57,104 bases of DNA from Pseudomonas floridensis. Lineage in GTDB: Bacteria; Pseudomonadota; Gammaproteobacteria; Pseudomonadales; Pseudomonadaceae. The stretch is from contig NZ_MUIO01000092.1 in the NCBI RefSeq assembly GCF_002087235.1, forward strand, positions 1 to 57,104. The letters run 5' to 3'. Position 1 is the first letter of the stretch; each line of letters starts with the position of its first letter. Shown here in pieces: positions 34,238 through 41,649 of this stretch. A program made the position numbers and the translations under genes. The notes below the pieces were generated by a model that worked only from the letters and a program-made list of their open reading frames with translations, did not search any database and was not told the origin of the DNA.

Positions 34238-34372
34238 ATGAAACCCCACATCTCTTACGCGCAAAGCTGCTGCCCCTCCATGAATTCCGGGCGGTGGCTC
34301 GTCACCCTCTGTGCGGTCGTTTCTGGCCGACTTACCGAACATGATGCGACTGATACAGGAGTACACCCATGA
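34238..34372 (+). CDS. 44-codon leader ORF coupled to the flavin monooxygenase
   Basis: The frame runs from ATG 34238 to a TGA that overlaps the monooxygenase ATG (ATGA at 34369-34372). The peptide contains two adjacent cysteines (AQSCCPSMNSG) and a third in TLCAVV. GGAG lies 10 nt before the start, inside a hairpin. The overlap suggests that translation of the leader controls the next gene. Cysteine codons would suit sensing of sulfur supply, in keeping with the organosulfur roles of many NtaA/DszA-type monooxygenases. The monooxygenase also has its own AGGAG site, so coupling need not be absolute. Confidence 0.45.
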   Translation: MKPHISYAQSCCPSMNSGRWLVTLCAVVSGRLTEHDATDTGVHP

Positions 34373-35715
34373 GCAAGCAACGCCAACTGAAACTCGGTGC
34401 AATGGTTCATGGCGTCGGCCACGGCTGGGGCGAATGGCGGCACCCGCAGGCCCTGACCAATGCCAGCGTGAATTTCGACTTCTACAAACAGCAGGCGCAA
34501 CTGGCGGAAGCGGCGAAACTCGATTTCGTGTTCATCGCCGACAGCCTGCACATTCACGAAAAATCCAGCCCGCATTACCTCAATCGCTTCGAGCCATTGA
34601 CCATTCTGTCCGCGCTGGCGGCCACGACTCGCCACATTGGCCTGGTGGCGACCGTTACGGTCAGCTACACCGAACCCTTCCAGGTTGCCCGCCAGTTCGC
34701 CTCGCTGGACCACATCAGCGGCGGGCGTGCCGGCTGGAATGTGGTCACCTCCTGGCTCAGCGGCACGGCCGACAACTTTGGCAAGGCCGAGCATCCGCCG
34801 CATGCCGTGCGCTACCGCATCGCCAAAGAGCACGTCGCGGTGGTCAAGGGTTTGTGGGACTCCTGGGAAGACGACGCCTTTGCCTACAACAAGCAAAGCG
34901 GCGAGTTTTTCACGCCCGGCAAGCTGCATACGCTGGATCACAAGGGTGAGTTCTTCTCGGTGAAAGGCCCGTTGAACATCGCCCGCTCAAAGCAAGGCCA
35001 ACCGGTGATTTTTCAGGCGGGCACCTCCGAGGCGGGCCGCAATTTCGCCGCGCAGAACTCCGACGCGATCTTCGTCCACGCGGAGTCGTTCGATGACGCC
35101 CGTGTCTACTATCAGGATTTGAAACAGCGCGCCGCCAGCTTTGGTCGCAACGCCGACACGCTGTCGATTCTGCCAGGCATCCGTCCGATCGTTGGCCGTG
35201 ATGAGGCCGAGGTGGAAAGCCGCTATCGGCAAGCGGTGAAGCTGGTGACCATCGAGGACGCAATCGTCGCGCTTGGCCGCCCCTTCAATGACCATGACTT
35301 CAGCCAATACCCACTCGACGCGCCATTTCCCGAACTGGGCGATCTGGGCTCCAACAGCCAGAAAGGCGGATCGGACCGCATCAAGCAACTGGCCAAAGAC
35401 GAGGGCCTGACGTTACGTGAAGTTGCCCTGCAATTCTCCAGGCCGCGCCGCGATTTCGCCGGCACCCCTGAACAGGTGGCCGATGCAATACAGACCTGGT
35501 TCGAACAAGGCGCCGCAGACGGTTTCATCATCAACTCGCTGTTACCCGACGGTCTGGCGTATTTTACCGAGCTAGTGGTACCGGTGCTTCAGCTGCGCGG
35601 GCTGTTTCGTGATGAGTACAGCGGAGACACGCTGCGTGAGCATCTTGGCCTGGAAGTGCCGGTCAATCGTTATGCCAGCGTCGCTCAGGAAGAGCACAGC
35701 GAGGCACTGGCATGA
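34369..35715 (+). CDS. LLM flavin-dependent monooxygenase, NtaA/SnaA/DszA group
   Basis: A 448-aa class C flavin monooxygenase of the luciferase-like fold, using reduced FMN from a separate reductase. Group landmarks are FVFIADSLHI near residue 50, TVSYTEPFQVARQFASLDH, GGRAGWNVVTSW, and PVIFQAGTSEAGRNFAAQNSD. Relatives cleave C-N or C-S bonds in nitrilotriacetate, dibenzothiophene sulfone and S-substituted cysteines. An AGGAG site precedes the ATG, which also overlaps a leader ORF. Its stop overlaps the dehydrogenase start by 4 nt. The facing operon carries an amino-acid ABC transporter and a TonB receptor, so an imported amine or sulfur compound is the likely substrate. Confidence 0.9.
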   Translation: MSKQRQLKLGAMVHGVGHGWGEWRHPQALTNASVNFDFYKQQAQLAEAAKLDFVFIADSLHIHEKSSPHYLNRFEPLTILSALAATTRHIGLVATVTVSYTEPFQVARQFASLDHISGGRAGWNVVTSWLSGTADNFGKAEHPPHAVRYRIAKEHVAVVKGLWDSWEDDAFAYNKQSGEFFTPGKLHTLDHKGEFFSVKGPLNIARSKQGQPVIFQAGTSEAGRNFAAQNSDAIFVHAESFDDARVYYQDLKQRAASFGRNADTLSILPGIRPIVGRDEAEVESRYRQAVKLVTIEDAIVALGRPFNDHDFSQYPLDAPFPELGDLGSNSQKGGSDRIKQLAKDEGLTLREVALQFSRPRRDFAGTPEQVADAIQTWFEQGAADGFIINSLLPDGLAYFTELVVPVLQLRGLFRDEYSGDTLREHLGLEVPVNRYASVAQEEHSEALA

Positions 35716-36671
35716 GTCAGCTCGTCATCGCCAGCCAGCTGGATGAACAGTTCAACGAGGTCATCCGGCAGCGCCTGGAGCGCATGTTGCCGGGTGCCCG
35801 CCTCATCAGCGTGCCGACCGGCGTGCCCAGTGATCTGCCCCCTCAGGTCAGTGTTCTCCTGGCGCGACCGATCAATGTGCGCGGCTATCAGGCGCCTGAT
35901 ACTGCGCCTCCCGGCTGGCCCTACGGGCTCAAGTGGATTCAGGTGGTGTCGTCGGGCATCGACTTTTACCCCGACTGGTTTTTCAACGGGCCGCCTGTGA
36001 GCACCTCACGTGGCAGCGCGGCGGAGAATATCGCCGAGTTCGCCCTTGCCGCGATCTTTGCGGCGGCCAAGCATCTGCCGGATATCTGGGTGCAGGATTC
36101 GCAGTGGAATTTTACCGCATTGACGCCCGTCAAAGGCAGCACGCTGGGAATTCTGGGGTTTGGCGCGATTGGCCGTAGCCTGGCGATCAAGGCCCATGCG
36201 CTGGGCATCAAGGTCATTGCCCTGCGTGAAAGCCAGACCCCGTTCGGGGTCGCAGGCGTGGAAGTTGCGCGGGATGTCAACGACCTGTTTGCCCGCTCCG
36301 ACCATCTGGTGCTGGCGGCACCCTTGACCGCCTCGACCCGTCACATCGTCGACCGCGCGGTACTGGCGCAGGCCAGACAAGGTCTGCACCTGATCAATGT
36401 CGCCCGCGGCGGCCTGCTGGATCAGGAGGCGTTGCTTGAGGCACTGGATACCGGCCGCATCGGCCTCGCTTCGCTGGACGTCACCGAGCCCGAACCCTTG
36501 CCGGACGGTCATCGCCTTTATGTTCACCCAAAGGTTCGGCTTTCACCGCATACCTCGGCGATTTCCAGTAACAGTCACCATGAGATTGCCGACAGCTTCC
36601 TGGCCAATCTGGAGCGCTACCTGAAAGGCTCGGCGCTGGAGAATCAGGCGAACATGAACCGTGGTAACTGA
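35712..36671 (+). CDS. D-2-hydroxyacid dehydrogenase family protein
   Basis: A 319-aa NAD(P)-dependent enzyme. The nucleotide-binding motif is GILGFGAIGRSL (around 145-156). The catalytic residues are the arginine in INVARGGLLD, the glutamate in DVTEPEPLPDG and the histidine in RLSPHTSAI. All are present, so the enzyme should be active on a 2-hydroxy or 2-oxo acid. The ATG overlaps the monooxygenase stop by 4 nt. A monooxygenase that cleaves a substituted acid could yield a 2-oxo or glyoxylate-like product that this enzyme reduces. The pairing is inferred. Confidence 0.88.
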   Translation: MSQLVIASQLDEQFNEVIRQRLERMLPGARLISVPTGVPSDLPPQVSVLLARPINVRGYQAPDTAPPGWPYGLKWIQVVSSGIDFYPDWFFNGPPVSTSRGSAAENIAEFALAAIFAAAKHLPDIWVQDSQWNFTALTPVKGSTLGILGFGAIGRSLAIKAHALGIKVIALRESQTPFGVAGVEVARDVNDLFARSDHLVLAAPLTASTRHIVDRAVLAQARQGLHLINVARGGLLDQEALLEALDTGRIGLASLDVTEPEPLPDGHRLYVHPKVRLSPHTSAISSNSHHEIADSFLANLERYLKGSALENQANMNRGN

Positions 36672-36682
36672 CGTGAAATGCA

Positions 36683-36716
36683 ACAGGGCTTTGACGAACT
36701 CATGTCGAAGCCCTGT
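36683..36716. terminator. Hairpin between convergent genes, terminator candidate
   Basis: ACAGGGCTT (36683-36691) pairs with AAGCCCTGT (36708-36716), and an inner GAC/GTC pair extends the stem. It lies between the stops of the dehydrogenase and ridA genes. No T run follows on either strand, so it is a weak or factor-assisted terminator, or a 3' stabilising structure. Confidence 0.5.
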
Positions 36717-36731
36717 GTTCGCAAAGACCGG

Positions 36732-37166
36732 CTAGGCGGTTCTCGCCGCGACCGCTTCAACTTCCACCAACGCGCCCGGCAACGGCAGCGCCACTACCTG
36801 CAAGGCGGTGCGTGCGGGTTTGTTCGGCTGCTCAGGCGTTCCGAAAAACTGCGTGTACCCTGCTTGCAGGCCTGCGAAATCGAGCCTGCCGCCGGTTTCT
36901 TCAGCGCCCACCAGAAAAATGCGCAGTTGCACGATGTCACCCAGATCCAGGTCCTGCTGTCTGAGGATGGCTCGCAGCTTGTTGAATACCGAAACGGTCT
37001 GCACTTGCGTGCTGCCGTAGGCCGCAGGCGTTCCGGCCGGAGCCTGCGGATTGGCGAGGTCGGGCAAGGTGCCGCTGATGAATACCAGACTGGCTGAGGC
37101 CGGCACGGTCACCGTTTGCGAGATCGGGAAATCGCCGACGCTGGTGCGTTGAATGCTGTCGCTCAT
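36732..37166 (-). CDS. RidA-family reactive imine/enamine deaminase
   Basis: A 144-aa protein of the RidA/YjgF/UK114 family, which hydrolyses reactive enamine and imine intermediates to oxo acids and ammonia. Signs are LVFISGTLPDLANPQAPAG, VFNKLRAILRQQDLDLGDIV and the C-terminal RTALQVVALPLPGALVEVEA, in which the arginine corresponds to the substrate-binding residue of RidA. An AAGGAG site precedes ATG 37166. It is the last gene of the operon, right after a flavin amine oxidase that would make imines, which is a coherent pairing. Confidence 0.93.
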   Translation of the reverse strand: MSDSIQRTSVGDFPISQTVTVPASASLVFISGTLPDLANPQAPAGTPAAYGSTQVQTVSVFNKLRAILRQQDLDLGDIVQLRIFLVGAEETGGRLDFAGLQAGYTQFFGTPEQPNKPARTALQVVALPLPGALVEVEAVAARTA

Positions 37167-37212
37167 GGTAGTGCTCCTTGGATAACGGGATGTTTCGAAG
37201 GTGAGTGCAGCG

Positions 37213-38793
37213 TCACACCGCGATGGCTGCGCTGTGGCGTTGCCGGGTTACGTGGTCAGCCAGTTGCGCAACTACATGACGCGCCGAGTTGGCCGCCGAT
37301 TCCTGCCAGATACCGACGCCGCTCTGCACCAGACCGTCGCCCGCGAAATACACCCGGCCGTAACCGGTTTCAAGCAAAGCGCTGGCATCAGCCGCAAAGT
37401 GCTCGCGTTGCAGCCATGGGCCTTCGCTGAACGGAATCTGCTCCCAGGACACTGCCAACGGATGACGCAGTTGTCTGGAATAACCGGGATGCAAGAGCTC
37501 AACGGCTTCGCGTGAAGTGGCGTGCTGTACGTCGAGTGGCAGCTTGCCGAAGGCCGCAGCGCCCTCGCCTGTCACGTAGCCTGCGATCAACAGGCCTTCA
37601 GCGGTATTGAGGTCATTACTCGGATACCAGAGCAGACGCGCCGGGTGGTCGATCCAGGATAGCCCGCCGTAGGTCCGGTAATCCGTTTCCCAGAACCGCG
37701 GCGATTGCCAGGCCACCTTGGTCGCCTGATCGTTGCGCGCGCTCGACAACGCGGTTTTGACCAGATCGCTGAAGTCGGTGTCCAGTCTGGCCAGCAGCGG
37801 CAATGGCAAAGTCGAGATCAGGTAATCGGCACGCGATACCTGCTCATGGCCACTGCGTTGATCGTGCCAAGTGACGGTCACGCCATGCGGGTGCTGACGA
37901 ATGCTGTTTACCTTTGCATCGAGCTGTATCTGCCGGGTCAGGCGCTGATAAAAGGCATCCGTGATACGGTCCATGCCGCCTACCGGCTGGAACATGGTGG
38001 CGGAAAACTCGGGAAATTCGGTATGCAGCAAGGCGCCCCAGAGTTCGGGATGCAGCAGCCGCTCCAGTGCCAGCGGCGCAACGCTGCCCGGCAACGCACC
38101 AGGGTGGCTGGCCGACTCCAGATGACCGGCACGAATGCTGCCTTCGTACGTCAGCTCCTGTGACAGATCGCCGTACGCCTGTAAAAAAGCCAGCAGACGG
38201 CTGCGCTCTTCGGCGCTTAGCACGTCGTCCAGTGCGTCGCGCTGCACGGCCGTGGCCAACAGGCCCGAGACGTGACCACGGGCGTCATTGATGGCCTGAC
38301 CGACAGAGAACGCCGACCGGTTGAGGTCCGGACGAACTTGCGCGCCGTGACTGCTATTGACCAGCACCTCAAGCGGCACGCCCAGTTCGCTGCAGTAATC
38401 GAGCAAGGTCCGATGCTGGCTCGGAATGCGCGCCGGCCCTGCGTTGAAATACAGGCCTTGATCGAACGCCACGGTCTGCGAGCGGCCGTCCTTGTAGTCG
38501 ACACGATCACCATTGCGCAGTGTCCAGGTGCGGCCGCCCACCCGGTCGCGGGCTTCCAGCACCTGCACGTCGAAGCCTGCCCGTTTCAGCTCAAGAGCGG
38601 TCACCAGTCCGGCAATCCCGGCACCGAGCACCAGCACGCGGGTGCCCTGCCCCAGATCCTTTTGCAGCGTCAAGGTTTGCGGCCGCCGGTGCGACGAAGG
38701 CCCCAGACCCAGCACCGCGAGTGCCTCCCTGACCGCTTTGTCTCCGCCCACTGCCGCGAGGCTTGAAAGCGCTTCACGTCGAGTCAATCCCAT
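37213..38793 (-). CDS. Flavin monoamine/L-amino-acid oxidase family protein
   Basis: A 526-aa FAD enzyme from ATG 38793 with GGGGAG upstream. The FAD-binding fold shows VLVLGAGIAGLVTALELKRA and LEARDRVGGRTWTLRNGD. The C-terminal flavin site is GRVYFAGDGLVQSGVGIWQE. The family oxidises amines or amino acids to imines, releasing hydrogen peroxide and then ammonia. The N-terminus MGLTRREALSSL looks like a Tat motif, but no hydrophobic core follows, so export is doubtful. It is followed by ridA and preceded by an amino-acid ABC transporter in one operon, suggesting oxidation of the imported compound. Confidence 0.87.
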   Translation of the reverse strand: MGLTRREALSSLAAVGGDKAVREALAVLGLGPSSHRRPQTLTLQKDLGQGTRVLVLGAGIAGLVTALELKRAGFDVQVLEARDRVGGRTWTLRNGDRVDYKDGRSQTVAFDQGLYFNAGPARIPSQHRTLLDYCSELGVPLEVLVNSSHGAQVRPDLNRSAFSVGQAINDARGHVSGLLATAVQRDALDDVLSAEERSRLLAFLQAYGDLSQELTYEGSIRAGHLESASHPGALPGSVAPLALERLLHPELWGALLHTEFPEFSATMFQPVGGMDRITDAFYQRLTRQIQLDAKVNSIRQHPHGVTVTWHDQRSGHEQVSRADYLISTLPLPLLARLDTDFSDLVKTALSSARNDQATKVAWQSPRFWETDYRTYGGLSWIDHPARLLWYPSNDLNTAEGLLIAGYVTGEGAAAFGKLPLDVQHATSREAVELLHPGYSRQLRHPLAVSWEQIPFSEGPWLQREHFAADASALLETGYGRVYFAGDGLVQSGVGIWQESAANSARHVVAQLADHVTRQRHSAAIAV

Positions 38794-38816
38794 GTTCGTT
38801 ACTCCCCTGATAGGTG

Positions 38817-39764
38817 TCAGTCCGGCAGACCGGGCGGGTTGATAAGCGATTTGTCGATACGTTCCACATCCAGCCCCCAACGCTTGAGCACCTGGTCGTA
38901 TTGGCCATCGGCGATCGCACCTTCCAGCGCGGTATTGATCGGCTGCACCAACCCGTTATCTTTGCGGGTGGTCACCGCGATGTCGGCTTTGAGCGGCCAG
39001 CCGCCGTTGACCACCCCGACCCGCTTGATGCCGCCGGTGATCGCCGCCGAGTAGGCGTAAATCGAATTGGGGCCGAACAGCGCGTCGCTGCGGCGAGACT
39101 GCACGGCCAGTTGCGCGGCCGCCTGATCATCGAAGTACTGCAAGGTCGCCGGTGCGATACCGGCCTTTTCGTTGGATTCGTTCCAGGCCAGCAGAACCTT
39201 TTCCTGATTGGTGCCCGAACCCACGATGATCTTCAGGCCGGCGATGTCTTTGGCCTCCTTGATTTCAGTGATCGGGCTGGTGCTCTTGACGTAAAACCCC
39301 AGCACATCCTGACGGTAGGTCGCGAAATCAAAACGTTTCTTGCGTGCTTCGGTCACGGTCACGTTGCTGATCACCGCATCGTATTTGCCGGAGCTGACAC
39401 CCAGCGGCCAGTCTTCCCAACTGGTTTGCACCACGTTCAATTGCAGCCCCAGGCTGTCGGCCACCAGTTGCGCGGTATCGGCTTCGCTGCCGATAGTGGT
39501 TTTATCGTCACTGGCCAGCAGCGCCAGCGGCGGCCCTGCCGTGCCTGAAACGGCCACCGTGAACTTGCCGGGGTGGGCGAACTTGAAGCCTTGAGGGATC
39601 TGTGCGATGGCGGCCTCGTTGCGCGGCGCATGGATGCGCGCTCGATCGGGACTCAAATCAAATGTCTGGATGGCAGGTGTGCCGGTGCCTTGCGCGGCCA
39701 GCGCCGGCAGAGCAAGACTGACGGCGAACGCCAGGGCGGCCACTCGGGCGATTTTCAATGTCAT
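38817..39764 (-). CDS. ABC transporter substrate-binding protein (family 3)
   Basis: A 315-aa periplasmic protein with a signal peptide ending in ALAAQ at about 23. Family 3 features are KFTVAVSGTAGPPLALLASD, YDAVISNVTVTEARKKRFDFA, AGLKIIVGSGTNQEKVLLAW and the final region YDQVLKRWGLDVERI. It is somewhat longer than usual because of a mature N-terminal segment of about 40 residues (TPAIQTFDLSPDRARIHAPR). AAGGAG precedes the start. It should feed the permease and ATPase encoded just upstream in the operon. The ligand is probably an amine or amino-acid derivative. Confidence 0.92.
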   Translation of the reverse strand: MTLKIARVAALAFAVSLALPALAAQGTGTPAIQTFDLSPDRARIHAPRNEAAIAQIPQGFKFAHPGKFTVAVSGTAGPPLALLASDDKTTIGSEADTAQLVADSLGLQLNVVQTSWEDWPLGVSSGKYDAVISNVTVTEARKKRFDFATYRQDVLGFYVKSTSPITEIKEAKDIAGLKIIVGSGTNQEKVLLAWNESNEKAGIAPATLQYFDDQAAAQLAVQSRRSDALFGPNSIYAYSAAITGGIKRVGVVNGGWPLKADIAVTTRKDNGLVQPINTALEGAIADGQYDQVLKRWGLDVERIDKSLINPPGLPD

Positions 39765-39795
39765 AAACGGTCACTCCTTCGATCTGGCAGAAAAA

Positions 39796-40590
39796 TCACA
39801 GCACCTTGCCAAGAAAGGCAGCGGTGCGAGGATGGCGTGGGTGCAGAAAAACCTGCTCTGGCGGACCTTGTTCGATCAGTTGCCCGTCGCAAAGAAACAC
39901 CACGTGATCGGCTACTTCCCGAGCGAAACCGATCTCGTGGGTCACGATCACCAGCGTGACCCCGAGACGGGTCAGACCCTTGATCACGTCCAGCACCTCG
40001 CCGACCAGTTCGGGGTCGAGTGCCGAGGTGGGTTCGTCGAACAGCAGCACTTTGGGGTCCAGCGCCAGGGCACGGGCAATCGCGACCCGTTGCTGTTGCC
40101 CGCCGGAAAGCTGGCGTGGATACGCATCGAGCTTGTCGGCCAGACCGACTCGGGCCAGCAGCTGCGAGGCGTTGTCGCGTGCCTGTGCTTTGCTCCAGCG
40201 TTTGTGGGCCAGTGGCGCTTCGGCGATGTTTTCCCAGGCGGTCAGGTGCGGGAACAGGTTGAAGTTCTGAAACACGAAACCGATTTCGATACGACGCTTG
40301 AGAATCTCCCGCTCCTTGAGCTCATAGAGCAGATCACCTTTGCGCCGATAGCCGACGTATTCACCGTCGATGGTGATATGGCCGCTGTCGATTTTCTCGA
40401 GGTGATTGAGCGTGCGCAGCAGGGTCGATTTGCCGGAGCCGGAAGGCCCGAGAATCACTGTGACCTGACCCGGCTCAATGGTCAGGTCGATGTTTTTCAA
40501 TACCTGCTGGCTGCCAAAGCGCTTGCCCACGCCCTGAATCCGGATTCGCCCGGCCCGCAGCTTCGGCGTGACAGTAGCCGCCTCAGTCAT
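39796..40590 (-). CDS. Amino-acid ABC transporter ATP-binding protein
   Basis: A 264-aa polar-amino-acid-type ATPase. Motifs in order are Walker A GPSGSGKST, Q-loop VFQNFNLFPHLT, signature LSGGQQQRVAIARAL, Walker B LLFDEPTSALDPE and switch-loop VTHEIGFA. The start at 40590 has GGAGAG upstream and overlaps the permease stop by 8 nt, so the two are coupled. It energises import by the adjacent permease and binding protein. Confidence 0.94.
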   Translation of the reverse strand: MTEAATVTPKLRAGRIRIQGVGKRFGSQQVLKNIDLTIEPGQVTVILGPSGSGKSTLLRTLNHLEKIDSGHITIDGEYVGYRRKGDLLYELKEREILKRRIEIGFVFQNFNLFPHLTAWENIAEAPLAHKRWSKAQARDNASQLLARVGLADKLDAYPRQLSGGQQQRVAIARALALDPKVLLFDEPTSALDPELVGEVLDVIKGLTRLGVTLVIVTHEIGFAREVADHVVFLCDGQLIEQGPPEQVFLHPRHPRTAAFLGKVL

Positions 40591-41569
40591 GAGCGCTCTC
40601 CTTCAACCAGCGACGCAGCCTTTGCAACGGCGTTGGCGGCAGAACCCGCGAAGTGCCCCTGGCAAAGTAGCGTTCGACGTAATACTGGGCGCTGGTAAGC
40701 ACCGTGGTAATGATCAAGTACCAGACGGTGGCGACGATCAGCAGCGGGATCACCGCCTGAGTACGGTTGTAGATCACCTGCACGGTGTAGAACAGTTCCG
40801 GCAACGCCAGTACGTAAACAATGGACGTGCCCTTGACCAGACCGATGATCTCGTTGAACCCGGAAGGAAGGATAGAACGCAGCGCCTGAGGCAGGATGAC
40901 CCGCAGCACGCGACGCGACGCGGGCAGGCCCAGCGCAGCAGCGGCTTCATGCTGACCGGCGTCGACGCCGATCAACCCGCCCCTGATGATCTCGGCAGTA
41001 TAGGCCGCCTGCATCAGGCTCAGGCCCAGCACCGCCACCGTGAACTGGCTCAGCACGTCCACCGTCGACCATTGGGCAATAATCAGATCGGTGAAGGGCA
41101 CGCCGATTACGATGTGGTCGTACAGGTAGGCGAAGTTGTAGAGGATGATCAGCACCAGCAGCGCAGGCATCGAACGAAAGAACCAGATGTAGCCCCACGC
41201 CAACGCGGCCAGCAGTGGAGAACCGGACAAACGTGCCAGCGCCAGCGCAGTCCCCAGGACGATGCTGAACACTGTACTCAAGACCGTCAGCAACAAGGTC
41301 TGCGCCAGGCCGCGCAACACGGACGGCGAGAAAAACCAATGGCCGAACACGCCCCACTCCCAGCGCGGATTGGTCGCCAGCGAATGACCGACCGCCAACA
41401 GCACCACAGCGGCAAATATCGATCCGGCCCAGCGCCAGGGATGTCGGGAGGGCACGATCCGCAGCTGACCGGCCGTGTCGTGATCTACGGCGTGTCTGGT
41501 CCGGCGCTGGCGAACGGGGTATTGATCCACTTCGGCGATCAGATCGAAGGGTTTGGCGACAATAGGCAT
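40583..41569 (-). CDS. Amino-acid ABC transporter permease
   Basis: A 328-aa inner-membrane permease of the HisM/GlnP type. It is longer than the usual 220-250 residues because of a cytoplasmic N-terminal extension of about 50 residues before the first helix (WAGSIFAAVVLLAVG). The ATPase-contact loop is GQHEAAAALGLPASRR. Other family segments are IWFFRSMPALLVLIILYN and YTAEIIRGGL. AGAGGA precedes the ATG. It is the second gene after the TonB receptor in the same operon. Confidence 0.92.
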   Translation of the reverse strand: MPIVAKPFDLIAEVDQYPVRQRRTRHAVDHDTAGQLRIVPSRHPWRWAGSIFAAVVLLAVGHSLATNPRWEWGVFGHWFFSPSVLRGLAQTLLLTVLSTVFSIVLGTALALARLSGSPLLAALAWGYIWFFRSMPALLVLIILYNFAYLYDHIVIGVPFTDLIIAQWSTVDVLSQFTVAVLGLSLMQAAYTAEIIRGGLIGVDAGQHEAAAALGLPASRRVLRVILPQALRSILPSGFNEIIGLVKGTSIVYVLALPELFYTVQVIYNRTQAVIPLLIVATVWYLIITTVLTSAQYYVERYFARGTSRVLPPTPLQRLRRWLKESAHD

Positions 41570-41649
41570 GCACGGTTCCTCTCACGCGTTAACGGTCGGT
41601 AGGTTTTCGATGTCGAGCGGGACGACCGGACGTTGGCCGGGCGTCCGTC

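Noticed and set aside
38740..38793. Twin-arginine motif (TRREAL) in the flavin amine oxidase
   Set aside because: No hydrophobic core follows; the next residues are charged or polar, so a Tat signal is not supported.
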